Below are positions 32,157 to 39,471 of a stretch of DNA of 64,000 nt, piece after piece (the stretch's first letter is position 1; each line of letters begins with the position of its first letter). The stretch spans positions 372,001-436,000 of the forward strand of contig NZ_JODM01000002.1 of NCBI RefSeq assembly GCF_000717995.1, written 5' to 3'. The position numbers were made by a program, and so were the translations under genes. This stretch comes from Streptomyces violaceorubidus. Its GTDB lineage: Bacteria > Actinomycetota > Actinomycetes > Streptomycetales > Streptomycetaceae. The notes under the pieces were generated by a model. The model had not been told where the DNA came from and ran no database searches. It saw only the letters and a list, made by a program, of their open reading frames with translations.

Positions 32157-33362
32157 TCAGCCGCGCGGCGCGGCGAGTTCGGCCTCGATGAGGTCGGCGG
32201 CCCGCCGGGTGCCGCCCTCCTCGGCCATCCCCGCCCGGACCTCCTTCAGGCGCCCCGCCACCTCCGGGTCGTCGACCAGGGCGAGGGCGGCGGTGCGCAG
32301 CGCCTCGGCGGTGGCCTCCTCGGTGAGCAACTTCCGGGCGACGCCGAGGCCCTGGAGCATGTCGGCGTTGCCGAACTGGTCCGCGGCCTGCGGTACGGCG
32401 ATCATCGGCGTGGCGGCAGCCAGGCCCTCCTGGCTGCCGCCCGCACCCGCGTGGGTGACGAACAGGTCGGCCTGCTGGAGGATCGCCAACTGCGGCACCC
32501 AGGCGCGCACTTCCACGTTGTCCGGTACGTCGCCCAGCTCGGCGGGGTCGATGTGCCGGCCGATCTGGAGCACGGTGTGCCAGCCGGGCAGCTCGCCGAA
32601 GGCCCGCACGCACTCCCGGTAGAACGCCGGCTGCTTGGTGAAGGCGGACCCGAGGGAGACGAGGACGACCCTCTCGACGCCCTCGGGACGCGTCCAGTCG
32701 CCCTCGGCGGAGCGGTCTCCCTGGCAGGCGCCGACGAAGGTGCAGGCCGTCTCGTCCACCCGGTCGGCGTTCGGCTGGAGCGCCTTGGGGATCAGCACCA
32801 GGGAGCGGTCGGGGCGGCCGACGAAGGGGTCGGGGTGGTCGGTGATGCCGTTCTCCTCCAGCCAGGCGTGGAAGCGGGCGTAGTACGCCTGCCCGCGCTC
32901 GGTCTTCAGCGGCTCCTCCCACATGGGCTCACCGACCTCCTGCTCGTACCCCTCCCAGGCGACCATGCAGGGCGACAGGGAGATCACGGGCACGTCCCAG
33001 CGGCGGCCGAGCACGCGGGCGGCGTAGGAGGCGATGTCGTGCAGGACCAGGTCCGGCTCGTCCCCCTCGTACGCCTGGGCGAGCTGGGGGAGCGACTGGA
33101 TCGCGTCGTCGAGGAAGGGCTCCACGTTGTCCAGCAGGGTGCTCCCCCACGCCTCCGGGTCGGCGTCGGGGCCGGGCAGCGTGCTGTGCCAGAGCCTGGG
33201 TTCGGCGCCCGCCCCGGCGACCTTGTCCGCGAGGAGCGGCGGGATCGCGTACGTCACCCGGTGCCCCCGTGCGACGAGTTCGCGGATCACCTCCAGGCTG
33301 GGGTTCACGTGGCCGTGGGCGGCGATGGAGAACATGGCGATGTGCGCGGGGCGACTGGTCAT
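32157..33362 (-). CDS. mgt: Macrolide glycosyltransferase (MGT family, GT1)
   Basis: A 401-residue GT-B glycosyltransferase. It begins [32 protein letters not shown], with the catalytic His of the family in the first loop, and has the nucleotide-sugar motif in [46 protein letters not shown]. This matches the UDP-glucose-dependent MGT enzymes that inactivate macrolides by glycosylating the desosamine 2'-hydroxyl. The gene follows the rRNA methyltransferase gene by 47 bases, as lrm-mgt in S. lividans, giving two resistance layers: target protection and drug modification. It presumably shares the lrm leader control. Cytoplasmic; ATG start. Confidence 0.92.
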   Translation of the reverse strand: MTSRPAHIAMFSIAAHGHVNPSLEVIRELVARGHRVTYAIPPLLADKVAGAGAEPRLWHSTLPGPDADPEAWGSTLLDNVEPFLDDAIQSLPQLAQAYEGDEPDLVLHDIASYAARVLGRRWDVPVISLSPCMVAWEGYEQEVGEPMWEEPLKTERGQAYYARFHAWLEENGITDHPDPFVGRPDRSLVLIPKALQPNADRVDETACTFVGACQGDRSAEGDWTRPEGVERVVLVSLGSAFTKQPAFYRECVRAFGELPGWHTVLQIGRHIDPAELGDVPDNVEVRAWVPQLAILQQADLFVTHAGAGGSQEGLAAATPMIAVPQAADQFGNADMLQGLGVARKLLTEEATAEALRTAALALVDDPEVAGRLKEVRAGMAEEGGTRRAADLIEAELAAPRG

Positions 33363-33380
33363 GCCCGCACCGTACGCGAG

Positions 33381-33394
33381 ACGAGACGTCTCGT
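33381..33394. promoter_or_regulatory. 14-base perfect palindrome between lrm and mgt
   Basis: ACGAGACGTCTCGT occupies the middle of the 47-base gap, directly upstream of mgt. It may be a small hairpin modulating mgt translation or a protein-binding site. Nothing else identifies it. Confidence 0.4.
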
Positions 33395-33409
33395 ACAACC
33401 GATTTCGCC

Positions 33410-34192
33410 TCACGCCGTCAGCTCCTCGTGCAGCCGCAGCCACCGCTCGGGCGCGACCTCGCCGACGAGCACGCCGGGATCCAGCCGGGCCGCCCGGAAC
33501 GCGGCGTCCACCCGGCGGCGCGGGTGGGCACGGCGCAGGGAGGCGTGCAGCGAGCCGCCGACCCCCGAAAAACCCAGCTCGACCAGGTCCGCCCAGGTCC
33601 GGCGGGCGGCGGCGCCGGTGAGCAGCGGCGTACGGCGCCGTGCGACGCGGAGGATGCCGGCGTCGACGCGCGGCGCCGGGCGGAATCGGTGGCGGCCCAC
33701 CCGGCCCACCAGCCGCCACTCGTGGCCCGGCCAGGTCAGGATCGTGAGCAGGCTCCAACGGCCGTAGTCGCCGGTGCGTTTGCGGGCGTACTCGAGCTGG
33801 GTGACGAGGGTGGCGTCGGTGAGGCCGGGGGCGCCCAGGCACCAGTCGACGATGTCGGCGGTGCGCGAGAAGGGCACGTTCCCGGCGACCGAGAACGGCG
33901 TGCGCGGGGGCCGGGCGGTGAGGAAGTCACCGGCGACCACGTGGACGTGCGGGGTGCGCGCGAAACGGGCGCGGAGCGCGGGGACGAGCCGGGGGTCGAT
34001 CTCGTAGGCGTGCAGTTCGCGGCTGCGGCGGGCGAGCGGCTCGGTGAGGGCGCCGTCGCCCGCGCCCACTTCGAGCAGGAGGGGCGGGCGCCGGCGGTCG
34101 GGGACGGCGAGCCGCGCGACCCGTTCGGCGGTGGCGCGGTCGGCGAGGAAGTGCTGCGAGAGCGTGCGGGCACGCGGGGTGGGGCGGGCCAT
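33410..34192 (-). CDS. lrm: 23S rRNA (adenine) N6-methyltransferase, Erm(O)/Lrm type
   Basis: A 260-residue SAM-dependent enzyme of the KsgA/Erm family. The opening [21 protein letters not shown] is the conserved QNFL-type start. Motif I is [17 protein letters not shown], then [23 protein letters not shown], the catalytic motif [14 protein letters not shown], and [25 protein letters not shown]. It methylates A2058 of 23S rRNA, giving lincosamide and macrolide resistance; the S. lividans Lrm is a monomethylase (family knowledge). ATG with AAGGAC upstream, which abuts one arm of an inverted repeat in the leader. Preceded by a leader peptide and alternative RNA structures implying inducible expression; followed by mgt. 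Confidence 0.93.
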   Translation of the reverse strand: MARPTPRARTLSQHFLADRATAERVARLAVPDRRRPPLLLEVGAGDGALTEPLARRSRELHAYEIDPRLVPALRARFARTPHVHVVAGDFLTARPPRTPFSVAGNVPFSRTADIVDWCLGAPGLTDATLVTQLEYARKRTGDYGRWSLLTILTWPGHEWRLVGRVGRHRFRPAPRVDAGILRVARRRTPLLTGAAARRTWADLVELGFSGVGGSLHASLRRAHPRRRVDAAFRAARLDPGVLVGEVAPERWLRLHEELTA

Positions 34193-34206
34193 GGCCTGCG
34201 GTCCTT

Positions 34207-34258
34207 GTCTTCCGTGACAGGAGGGGAAAAGGGCAGCCGAAGGCCCTGACCGGAAGAC
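34207..34258 (-). promoter_or_regulatory. Attenuator structures just upstream of lrm
   Basis: Reading the minus strand, CCGGTCAGGGC (34253-34243) is exactly complementary to leader-peptide codons 28-31 (34362-34352). The same segment's AGGGC (34247-34243) can instead pair with GCCCT (34234-34230) to form a stem with a C(TTCG)G loop followed by TTTT (34230-34227), a terminator-like hairpin. A third pair, GTCTTCCG (34258-34251) with CGGAAGAC (34214-34207), brings a stem right up to the lrm ribosome site. The first two pairings are mutually exclusive, the classic layout of an attenuator. Confidence 0.65.
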
Positions 34259-34301
34259 GAAGACGAAAGGGGATGCGAAGGCTCAGCCCCGCCGCACGCG
34301 C

Positions 34302-34328
34302 GTCGGACGCGTCGGACGCGTCGAGCGC
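34302..34328. repeat. 9-base tandem repeat in the lrm leader
   Basis: GTCGGACGC occurs twice in tandem, followed by one imperfect copy GTCGAGCGC. It lies just after the leader-peptide stop in the transcribed direction, as spacer between the two pairing segments of the attenuator. Confidence 0.6.
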
Positions 34329-34329
34329 G

Positions 34330-34443
34330 TCAGCGGCGGGGGGACCCCGGGCCGGTCAGGGCTCCGGGGCCGCGACGCATCCTGATGGAGTACGTCGCGC
34401 CCCGGCCGAGACCGGAGTTGAAGATCGCGTTGAAGGCTGCCAC
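34330..34443 (-). CDS. Leader peptide for lrm-mgt, probably leaderless
   Basis: A 37-codon frame beginning GTG GCA GCC TTC AAC. Residues 1-13 are AAFNAIFNSGLG-like and hydrophobic; residues 20-25 are I-R-M-R-R-G, containing the Arg-X-Arg motif at which macrolide-bound ribosomes stall in other erm leaders (for example the ErmD leader). The GTG begins seven bases after a -10 hexamer, so translation probably starts at the 5' end of the RNA. Codons 28-31 are perfectly complementary to a segment upstream of lrm. I infer that drug-induced arrest near codons 21-23 leaves codons 28-31 free to pair and relieves attenuation. Confidence 0.7.
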   Translation of the reverse strand: MAAFNAIFNSGLGRGATYSIRMRRGPGALTGPGSPRR

Positions 34444-34450
34444 GGAGGCG

Positions 34451-34480
34451 ACGCTAGGCGGGCGGGTGCCCGGCGGGCAA
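34451..34480 (-). promoter_or_regulatory. Promoter of the lrm leader transcript
   Basis: On the minus strand TTGCCC (34480-34475) and TAGCGT (34456-34451) are 18 bases apart, a good sigma-70-like (HrdB) promoter. Seven bases after the -10 is the leader GTG, predicting a transcript that begins at the start codon. It lies in the gap between the end of the sugar-ABC operon and lrm. Confidence 0.7.
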
Positions 34481-34504
34481 ACCCTTTTCGCGCGGCGCCC
34501 GCCG

Positions 34505-35797
34505 TCAGCGCTGGTACCGGGCGAGCACCAGGTTCCCGTCCTCCTCCAGTCTGTGGCGCAGCTCGTCCATGCCGATGGCGCCGCTGTAGTACTCCTGGAG
34601 TGCCGGTGTCGCCACCTTGTCCTTCCACTCGGCGTACCCCCGCACGGACTGCGCGGGCGCGGAGCGCAGGTGTCCGGCGAGGGCGGTGCCGGTGGCCCAG
34701 CCGTGCTCGGCCGTGTGCAGGGCGGGGTCCTTCAGGGCCTGCTCGCCGGTGGGCAGCATCCAGTCGCCGAGGGCGAGGCGCACCATGCTGTCCGGCTGGA
34801 GGAGGAAGTCGAGGAACGCGGCGGCTTCCTTCTTGTGCGGGCTGTCCTCGGCGATCGACAGGGTCTGCGGACTGACCCCCTGGGCCGGCCCGTCGGCACC
34901 GGCCGGGGCGGGCAGCACCTGCCAGTCGAAGCCCTCGGGCGCCTGCTGCTCGATCTGCTGGCGGTAGGAGAAGCCGAGCGGCACCATCGCGTACTTGCCC
35001 GCGAAGAAGCCGGGCAGGGTGTCGGAGCCGCCGCTGCCCAGGGTGGTGGGCGGGGCGCTGCGATCGGTGCCGACCTGGTCGTGGATGGTGCGGGGCACCA
35101 CCTGGTCGCCGTCCTCGAAGCGGACCGTCACCCTGCCGTCGGCGCCGCGGTGGAACAGCTTGCCGCCGGTGGACAGGGAGAGGTTGAGCGTGGCGGACAC
35201 GGGCTCCTTGAGCGGCCAGGCCACCCCATAGGTCCCGTCGCCGCTCAGCTCCTTCGTCACCCGCCGGAACTCCGCCCAGCTCCAGGGGTCCGCGGGTGTC
35301 GGAACGCGGACGCCGGACTTCCCGAGCAGGGTGGCGTTGGCGATCAGCACCCGTGGCTCCTGGAGGAAGGGCACGCCGTAGACGCCGTCGCCGAAGCTGA
35401 CCGTCTCCCAGCTGCGCTGCGGAATGTCCGACTTCAGCCGCGCGGGCAGGAGTTCGGTGAGGTCGGCGAGGTGGCCGCCGTAGGCGAAGTCGGCGAGGTC
35501 GTCGGAGGCGTCGTGGACGATGTCGGGTGCCTCGCCGCCCTCGAAGGAGGTGAGCAGCTGGTCGTGGACGCTGTCCCAGCTGCCCTGGACGTATTCGACG
35601 CGCACGTCCGGGTGGGTGGCGTTCCACTCCCGCACCAGTTCCCTGGTGGCCTTCACGGACTCGTCCTGCCAGGCCAGGGACTGGAAGCGGAGGGTGACCG
35701 CGCCGTCGTCCGCACCGTCGCCACCGCCCGAGCAGCCCGCCAGCAGCAGGACGGCACAGGTGAACAGGGTGAGGAGCTTCGTGGGCGTGCGCGTCAT
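34505..35797 (-). CDS. Sugar ABC-transporter lipoprotein (MalE-type binding protein)
   Basis: A 430-residue extracellular binding protein. The signal peptide LLTLFTCAVLLLAGCSGG has a lipobox LAGC with Cys22 or so. The mature protein has VTLRFQSLAWQDESVKATRELVREWNATHPDVRVEYVQGSWDSVHDQLLTSFEGGEAPDIVHD in outline and later YGVPFLQEPRVLIANATLL, PWSWAEFRRVTKEL, GFFAGKYAMVPLGFSYRQQ and KKEAAAFLDFLLQPDSM, all typical of CUT1 solute-binding proteins. Ligand not identifiable; probably an oligosaccharide. The start overlaps the permease stop (TGATG). Last gene of the operon; a shared ATPase such as MsiK would be needed (inference). Confidence 0.9.
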   Translation of the reverse strand: MTRTPTKLLTLFTCAVLLLAGCSGGGDGADDGAVTLRFQSLAWQDESVKATRELVREWNATHPDVRVEYVQGSWDSVHDQLLTSFEGGEAPDIVHDASDDLADFAYGGHLADLTELLPARLKSDIPQRSWETVSFGDGVYGVPFLQEPRVLIANATLLGKSGVRVPTPADPWSWAEFRRVTKELSGDGTYGVAWPLKEPVSATLNLSLSTGGKLFHRGADGRVTVRFEDGDQVVPRTIHDQVGTDRSAPPTTLGSGGSDTLPGFFAGKYAMVPLGFSYRQQIEQQAPEGFDWQVLPAPAGADGPAQGVSPQTLSIAEDSPHKKEAAAFLDFLLQPDSMVRLALGDWMLPTGEQALKDPALHTAEHGWATGTALAGHLRSAPAQSVRGYAEWKDKVATPALQEYYSGAIGMDELRHRLEEDGNLVLARYQR

Positions 35798-36630
35798 CAG
35801 CTCTTCACCGCCCCGGCGAGCATGCCGCCCGTGATCCGCCGCTGGATGAGCGCGAAGACCACCAGCGAGGGCAGGGTGGCGAGGAAGGCCGCCGCGGCGA
35901 GCGGTCCGAGGTCGGCGACGCCCTCGGCGCCGATGAAGTGGGTGAGGACCACGGGCAGGGTCTGTTTCTCCGGCGTTTTCAGCAGGACCAGCGCGAAGAA
36001 GAACTCGTTCCACGCGGTGATGAACGCGAACAGGGCCGTCGCCACGATCCCCGGGGCGAGCAGCGGCGCGGTCACCGAGACCAGGGTCCGCAGCCGCCCC
36101 GCGCCGTCGACCGCGGCCGCCTCCTCCAGCTCGCGCGGGACGGCGCGGACGTATCCGGCGAGCATCCACAGCGCGAACGGCAGCGACCAGACGACGTACA
36201 CCATGACCAGGCCGGGCACGGAGTTGATCAGGCCGAGGTTCTTGAGGACCAGGAACAGCGGGATGATCAGCAGGACGAAGGGGAAGGCCTGGCTGACCAC
36301 GACCCACCCGGTGGCCGCCTTGGCGAGCCGGCCGCGGCGGCGGGCCATGACGTAGGCCGTCGGGGTCGCGATCAGCACCGCGATCACGGCGGCGCCGAGC
36401 GCGGCGAGCAGGGAGTTGAGCCCGGCGCGCAGCAGCGGCTGCTCGTCGAAGGCCTGCCGGAAGTTGTCGAGGGTGGGGTCCTCGGGGATCCAGGTGGGAT
36501 GCAGACTGGCCAGCTCGCGCGGCGGCTTGAACGCGATGGAGACCAGCCAGAGGAACGGGAAGGCCAGGAAGCACAGATAGGCCAGCAGCGCCGCGTACTG
36601 GCCCGTGCGGGCCGCGGTCGAGGTCCTCAC
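35797..36630 (-). CDS. Sugar ABC-transporter permease (MalG type)
   Basis: A 277-residue membrane protein with six helices and the CUT1 EAA loop ELEEAAAVDGAGRLRTLVSVTAPLLAPGIVATALFAFITAWNEFFFAL in outline. It begins with a GTG overlapping the upstream permease stop by four bases. With the MalF-type partner it forms the channel of a carbohydrate importer. No ATPase gene is in the operon, as is common in Streptomyces, where MsiK serves several importers. Confidence 0.92.
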   Translation of the reverse strand: MRTSTAARTGQYAALLAYLCFLAFPFLWLVSIAFKPPRELASLHPTWIPEDPTLDNFRQAFDEQPLLRAGLNSLLAALGAAVIAVLIATPTAYVMARRRGRLAKAATGWVVVSQAFPFVLLIIPLFLVLKNLGLINSVPGLVMVYVVWSLPFALWMLAGYVRAVPRELEEAAAVDGAGRLRTLVSVTAPLLAPGIVATALFAFITAWNEFFFALVLLKTPEKQTLPVVLTHFIGAEGVADLGPLAAAAFLATLPSLVVFALIQRRITGGMLAGAVKS

Positions 36631-37577
36631 GCCTCGTCACCTCCCTCGAAGTCGTCCCCCCGGAGCCGGCCGACGAGGAAGACGGCCAGCAGGATCGAGA
36701 TCACGGCGACCATGACGCAGCCCATCGCCGCCGCGTAGCCGAACTGGCCGTAGCGGAAGGCCTCCTCGTAGGCGAAGAGCATGGGCAGCCGGGTGCGGCC
36801 GCCGGGGCCGCCGTTGGTCAGCACGTAGACCAGGGCGAAGGAGTTGAAGTTCCAGATGAGGTTGAGCGCGGTGATGGCGAGTGCGACGGGTCTGAGGGCG
36901 GGCCAGGTGACCGTGCGGAAGCGGCGCCAGGCTCCCGCCCCGTCCACCGCGGCCGCCTCGTGCAGTTCGCGCGGGGTGTTCTGGAGTCCCGCGAGCAGGG
37001 CGACCGTCGTCTGCGGCATACCGGCCCAGACGCCGACGACGACGACGGCGGGCAGGGCGGTGCCGAGGCCGCTGAGCCAGTCGTGGCCGCCGCCGAGGCC
37101 GAGGTCGCGCAGGGTCTCGTTGAGGATGCCCGCCTCCGCGTTGTAGACCAGCCGCCACATGATGCCGACGACGACCTCGGGCATCGCCCAGGGGATGATC
37201 GCCAGGGCCCGGGCCGCCCAGCGCATCCGGAGGTTCTGGTTGAGCAGCAGGGCGAGACCGAGGGCGAGCAGGAACTGCGGCACGCTCACCCCGACGGCCC
37301 ACACCAGGCCGATCCGGAACGACTCCCAGAACAGCGTGTCGTGCAGCAGGTCCTGGAAGTTCAGGGTGCCGGTCCACCGGGTGGGCTCGGTGCGGCCCGA
37401 CTGGGCGTCGGTGAACGCCAGCAGGACGCCGTAGAGCAGCGGCCCCACGCTGAGGACCAGGATCGGGATCAGCGCGGGCAGGACCAGGAACCAGGCGCCG
37501 TGGTCCGGCGTGCCCCGGGGGGCGTCCGGGCCGGGCGCACGGCGCGCCGGCCTTCTCGGCTCGGTCACCAATGTCAC
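36627..37577 (-). CDS. Sugar ABC-transporter permease (MalF type)
   Basis: A 316-residue membrane protein, first gene of the sugar operon. After a Pro/Arg-rich 28-residue start come six helices (AWFLVLPALIPILVLSVGPLLYGVLLAF through MGCVMVAVISILLAVFLVG) and an EAA loop, PRELHEAAAVDGAGAWRRFRTVTWPAL. GTG start with AAAGGGG eight bases upstream. Divergent from a phosphotransferase gene, with a 22-base inverted repeat in the 150-base gap. Substrate undetermined. Confidence 0.92.
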   Translation of the reverse strand: MTLVTEPRRPARRAPGPDAPRGTPDHGAWFLVLPALIPILVLSVGPLLYGVLLAFTDAQSGRTEPTRWTGTLNFQDLLHDTLFWESFRIGLVWAVGVSVPQFLLALGLALLLNQNLRMRWAARALAIIPWAMPEVVVGIMWRLVYNAEAGILNETLRDLGLGGGHDWLSGLGTALPAVVVVGVWAGMPQTTVALLAGLQNTPRELHEAAAVDGAGAWRRFRTVTWPALRPVALAITALNLIWNFNSFALVYVLTNGGPGGRTRLPMLFAYEEAFRYGQFGYAAAMGCVMVAVISILLAVFLVGRLRGDDFEGGDEA

Positions 37578-37658
37578 GTAATCAACCCCTTTGCGCGGCT
37601 CGGACGGGCCTGGTCATGGTCGTGAAGTGACCGCGTCCCGTCAAGGGGCCCGGACACG

Positions 37659-37680
37659 GTCCCACCTGTGCGAATGGGAC
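37659..37680. promoter_or_regulatory. Inverted repeat in the divergent sugar-ABC/phosphotransferase promoter region
   Basis: GTCCCA-N10-TGGGAC forms an interrupted palindrome of operator size between the two divergent genes. A LacI-, GntR- or TetR-type regulator site is possible; no regulator gene is adjacent to support it. Confidence 0.4.
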
Positions 37681-37727
37681 ACTGGCCGACGGACGGCGGG
37701 ACGGTACGGACACGGAGGCGCGGGACG

Positions 37728-38594
37728 ATGGACGAGGCACGGGCGCGGGAGGTGCTGGCCGAGGCGGGTGTGCTGCCGGGCCCGGCGTCGGGGGCGCGGC
37801 TGCTGGCACTCGGCGAGAACGCGGTGTTCGCCGCCGGGGACCTGGCGGTCAAGGTCGGCCGCGACGCCGAACTCCTCGGGCGGGCGCGCCGCGAACTGGC
37901 CGTCGCGCTCTGGCTGGAGGAGGCGGGCGTCCCGGCGGTGCGGGCGGCCGAGCCGACGGCGCTGTTCGTCGACGGCCACCCGGTGACCGTGTGGCGGCGG
38001 CTGCCCGAACCGGTGCGGCCCACCGAGCCCCGGGACGTGGCGGCGCTGCTCCGGCTCGTCCACGAACTGCCCCTCCCCTCCTCCTTCGAGCTGCCGCCCC
38101 GCGAGCTGCTGGGCGGGGTGGAACGCTGGCTGCGGCTGGCCGGCGACGTGATCGACCCCGCGGACGCCGCGTACCTGCGTGAGCGCCGGGACGGCTTCGC
38201 CGCGGCCGCCGCCGCGCTCACCCCGCACCTGACGCCGGGCCCCATCCACGGCGACGCGCTGCCCCGCAACGTGCACGTCGGTCCCGGCGGGCCGGTCCTG
38301 ATCGACCTGGAGACCTTCTCCGCCGACCTGCGCGAGCACGACCTGGTGGTGATGGCGCTCAGCCGGGACCGCTACGGGCTGCCCGCCGAGGCCCACGACG
38401 CCTTCACCGCGACCTACGGCTGGGACGTGCGCGAGTGGGACGGCTGCGCGGTCCTGCGCGGCGCGCGGGAGACCGCGAGCTGTGCGTGGGTGGCCCAGCA
38501 CGCGCCGAGCAACCCCAGGGCACTGGCGGAGTTCGAACGCAGGGTGGCGTCGCTGCGGGACGGGGACCCGACCGTGCGGTGGTATCCCTTCTGA
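37728..38594 (+). CDS. Aminoglycoside-phosphotransferase-family (APH) enzyme
   Basis: A 288-residue kinase-fold protein. N-lobe: LLALGENAVFAAGDLAVKVGRDAELLGRARRELAVALWLEEAGVPAVRAAEPT in outline, including the ATP-lysine region. The catalytic loop is PGPIHGDALPRNVHVGPGGPVLIDLETF, with the HGD aspartate, the N that binds Mg and a later IDLE replacing the usual IDWE. These residues indicate an active small-molecule kinase; substrate unknown (sugar, amino alcohol or antibiotic). ATG with GGAGG upstream. Alone between the divergent sugar operon and the convergent exonuclease gene. Resistance function should not be assumed. Confidence 0.85.
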   Translation: MDEARAREVLAEAGVLPGPASGARLLALGENAVFAAGDLAVKVGRDAELLGRARRELAVALWLEEAGVPAVRAAEPTALFVDGHPVTVWRRLPEPVRPTEPRDVAALLRLVHELPLPSSFELPPRELLGGVERWLRLAGDVIDPADAAYLRERRDGFAAAAAALTPHLTPGPIHGDALPRNVHVGPGGPVLIDLETFSADLREHDLVVMALSRDRYGLPAEAHDAFTATYGWDVREWDGCAVLRGARETASCAWVAQHAPSNPRALAEFERRVASLRDGDPTVRWYPF

Positions 38595-38622
38595 CCCGGC
38601 GCGACCGCCCCGGGAGGGAGCC

Positions 38623-39357
38623 TCAGACCCGCTCGTCGGCCGGCTCCCCGGCCAACTCGCGCAGGGGCCATCTCCCGTCGACGACGGCCGTGGCGTCGCC
38701 CTTGCGGCGCAGGAAGCTCTGGAAGTCCGCCGCCCACTCGGCGTACCACTCGATCTGGCGGCGGTGCAGGTCCGCCGGGCCGAGGGCCGCGACCTTGGGG
38801 TGGCGGCCGGCTATCGCGCAGGCCAGCCGGGCGGCGGCGAGGGCGTCGGCCGCGGCGTCGTGGGCGGCGTCGAGCGGGACGCCGTACTCCCGGCAGACCG
38901 CCTCCAGATTGCGCTTGCCCCGGCGGTAGCGGTCGACGGAGCGGTCGATGGTGTAGGGATCGATGACCGGGGCGGGGTCCAGGCCGCCCAGGCGCTCGCG
39001 CAGGGACGGCAGCCCGTGGCGCCGCAGCTCGGCGGAGAGCAGGGTGAGGTCGAAGGCCGCGTTGTAGGCCACGACCGGGACGCCCGCCTTCCAGTGGTCC
39101 GCGAGGACGTCGGCGATGGCGTCGGCGACCCGGTCGGCGGGCCGGCCCTCACTGGCCGCGCGTTCGTTGCTGATGCCGTGCACCGCGACCGCGTCCGCCG
39201 GGATCTCCACTCCGGGGTCGGCCAGCCACTCCCGCCGGCCGAGCGGCTCCGAGCCCCTGACCTCGATCACCGCTCCGGTGACGATGCGCGCCTCGCGCGG
39301 GTCGGTGCCCGTCGTCTCCAGGTCGAAGCCGATCAGCAGCTCCCGGTGCCAGCCCAT
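38623..39357 (-). CDS. DnaQ-like 3'-5' exonuclease (DEDDh family)
   Basis: A 244-residue nuclease. Exo I is LIGFDLETTGTDPREARIV (Asp and Glu ligands), Exo II is VVAYNAAFDLTLL (Asp) and Exo III is DAAHDAAADALAAARLA (His and Asp). This matches the stand-alone 3'-5' exonuclease proteins common in Streptomyces, related to DNA polymerase III epsilon, RNase T and oligoribonuclease. Substrate may be DNA or RNA ends. The C-terminal 60 residues (HRRQIEWYAEWAADFQSFLRRKG) are characteristic of the actinobacterial group. ATG with GGGGGA upstream; monocistronic. Confidence 0.9.
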   Translation of the reverse strand: MGWHRELLIGFDLETTGTDPREARIVTGAVIEVRGSEPLGRREWLADPGVEIPADAVAVHGISNERAASEGRPADRVADAIADVLADHWKAGVPVVAYNAAFDLTLLSAELRRHGLPSLRERLGGLDPAPVIDPYTIDRSVDRYRRGKRNLEAVCREYGVPLDAAHDAAADALAAARLACAIAGRHPKVAALGPADLHRRQIEWYAEWAADFQSFLRRKGDATAVVDGRWPLRELAGEPADERV

Positions 39358-39471
39358 GGGCGGTCCCCCTTCTTGGTGGTGCTTTCCCCCAGTGGTCTCC
39401 ACCTTCCCACGGGCCACTGACAATCAGAGGATCGCATTCCGCTTACGCCCGCTCCGACCCCGGGGCGATGT

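Noticed and set aside
37728-38594. Aminoglycoside resistance kinase
   Set aside because: Only general APH-fold motifs are visible. Many such proteins phosphorylate unrelated metabolites and nothing in the context indicates resistance.
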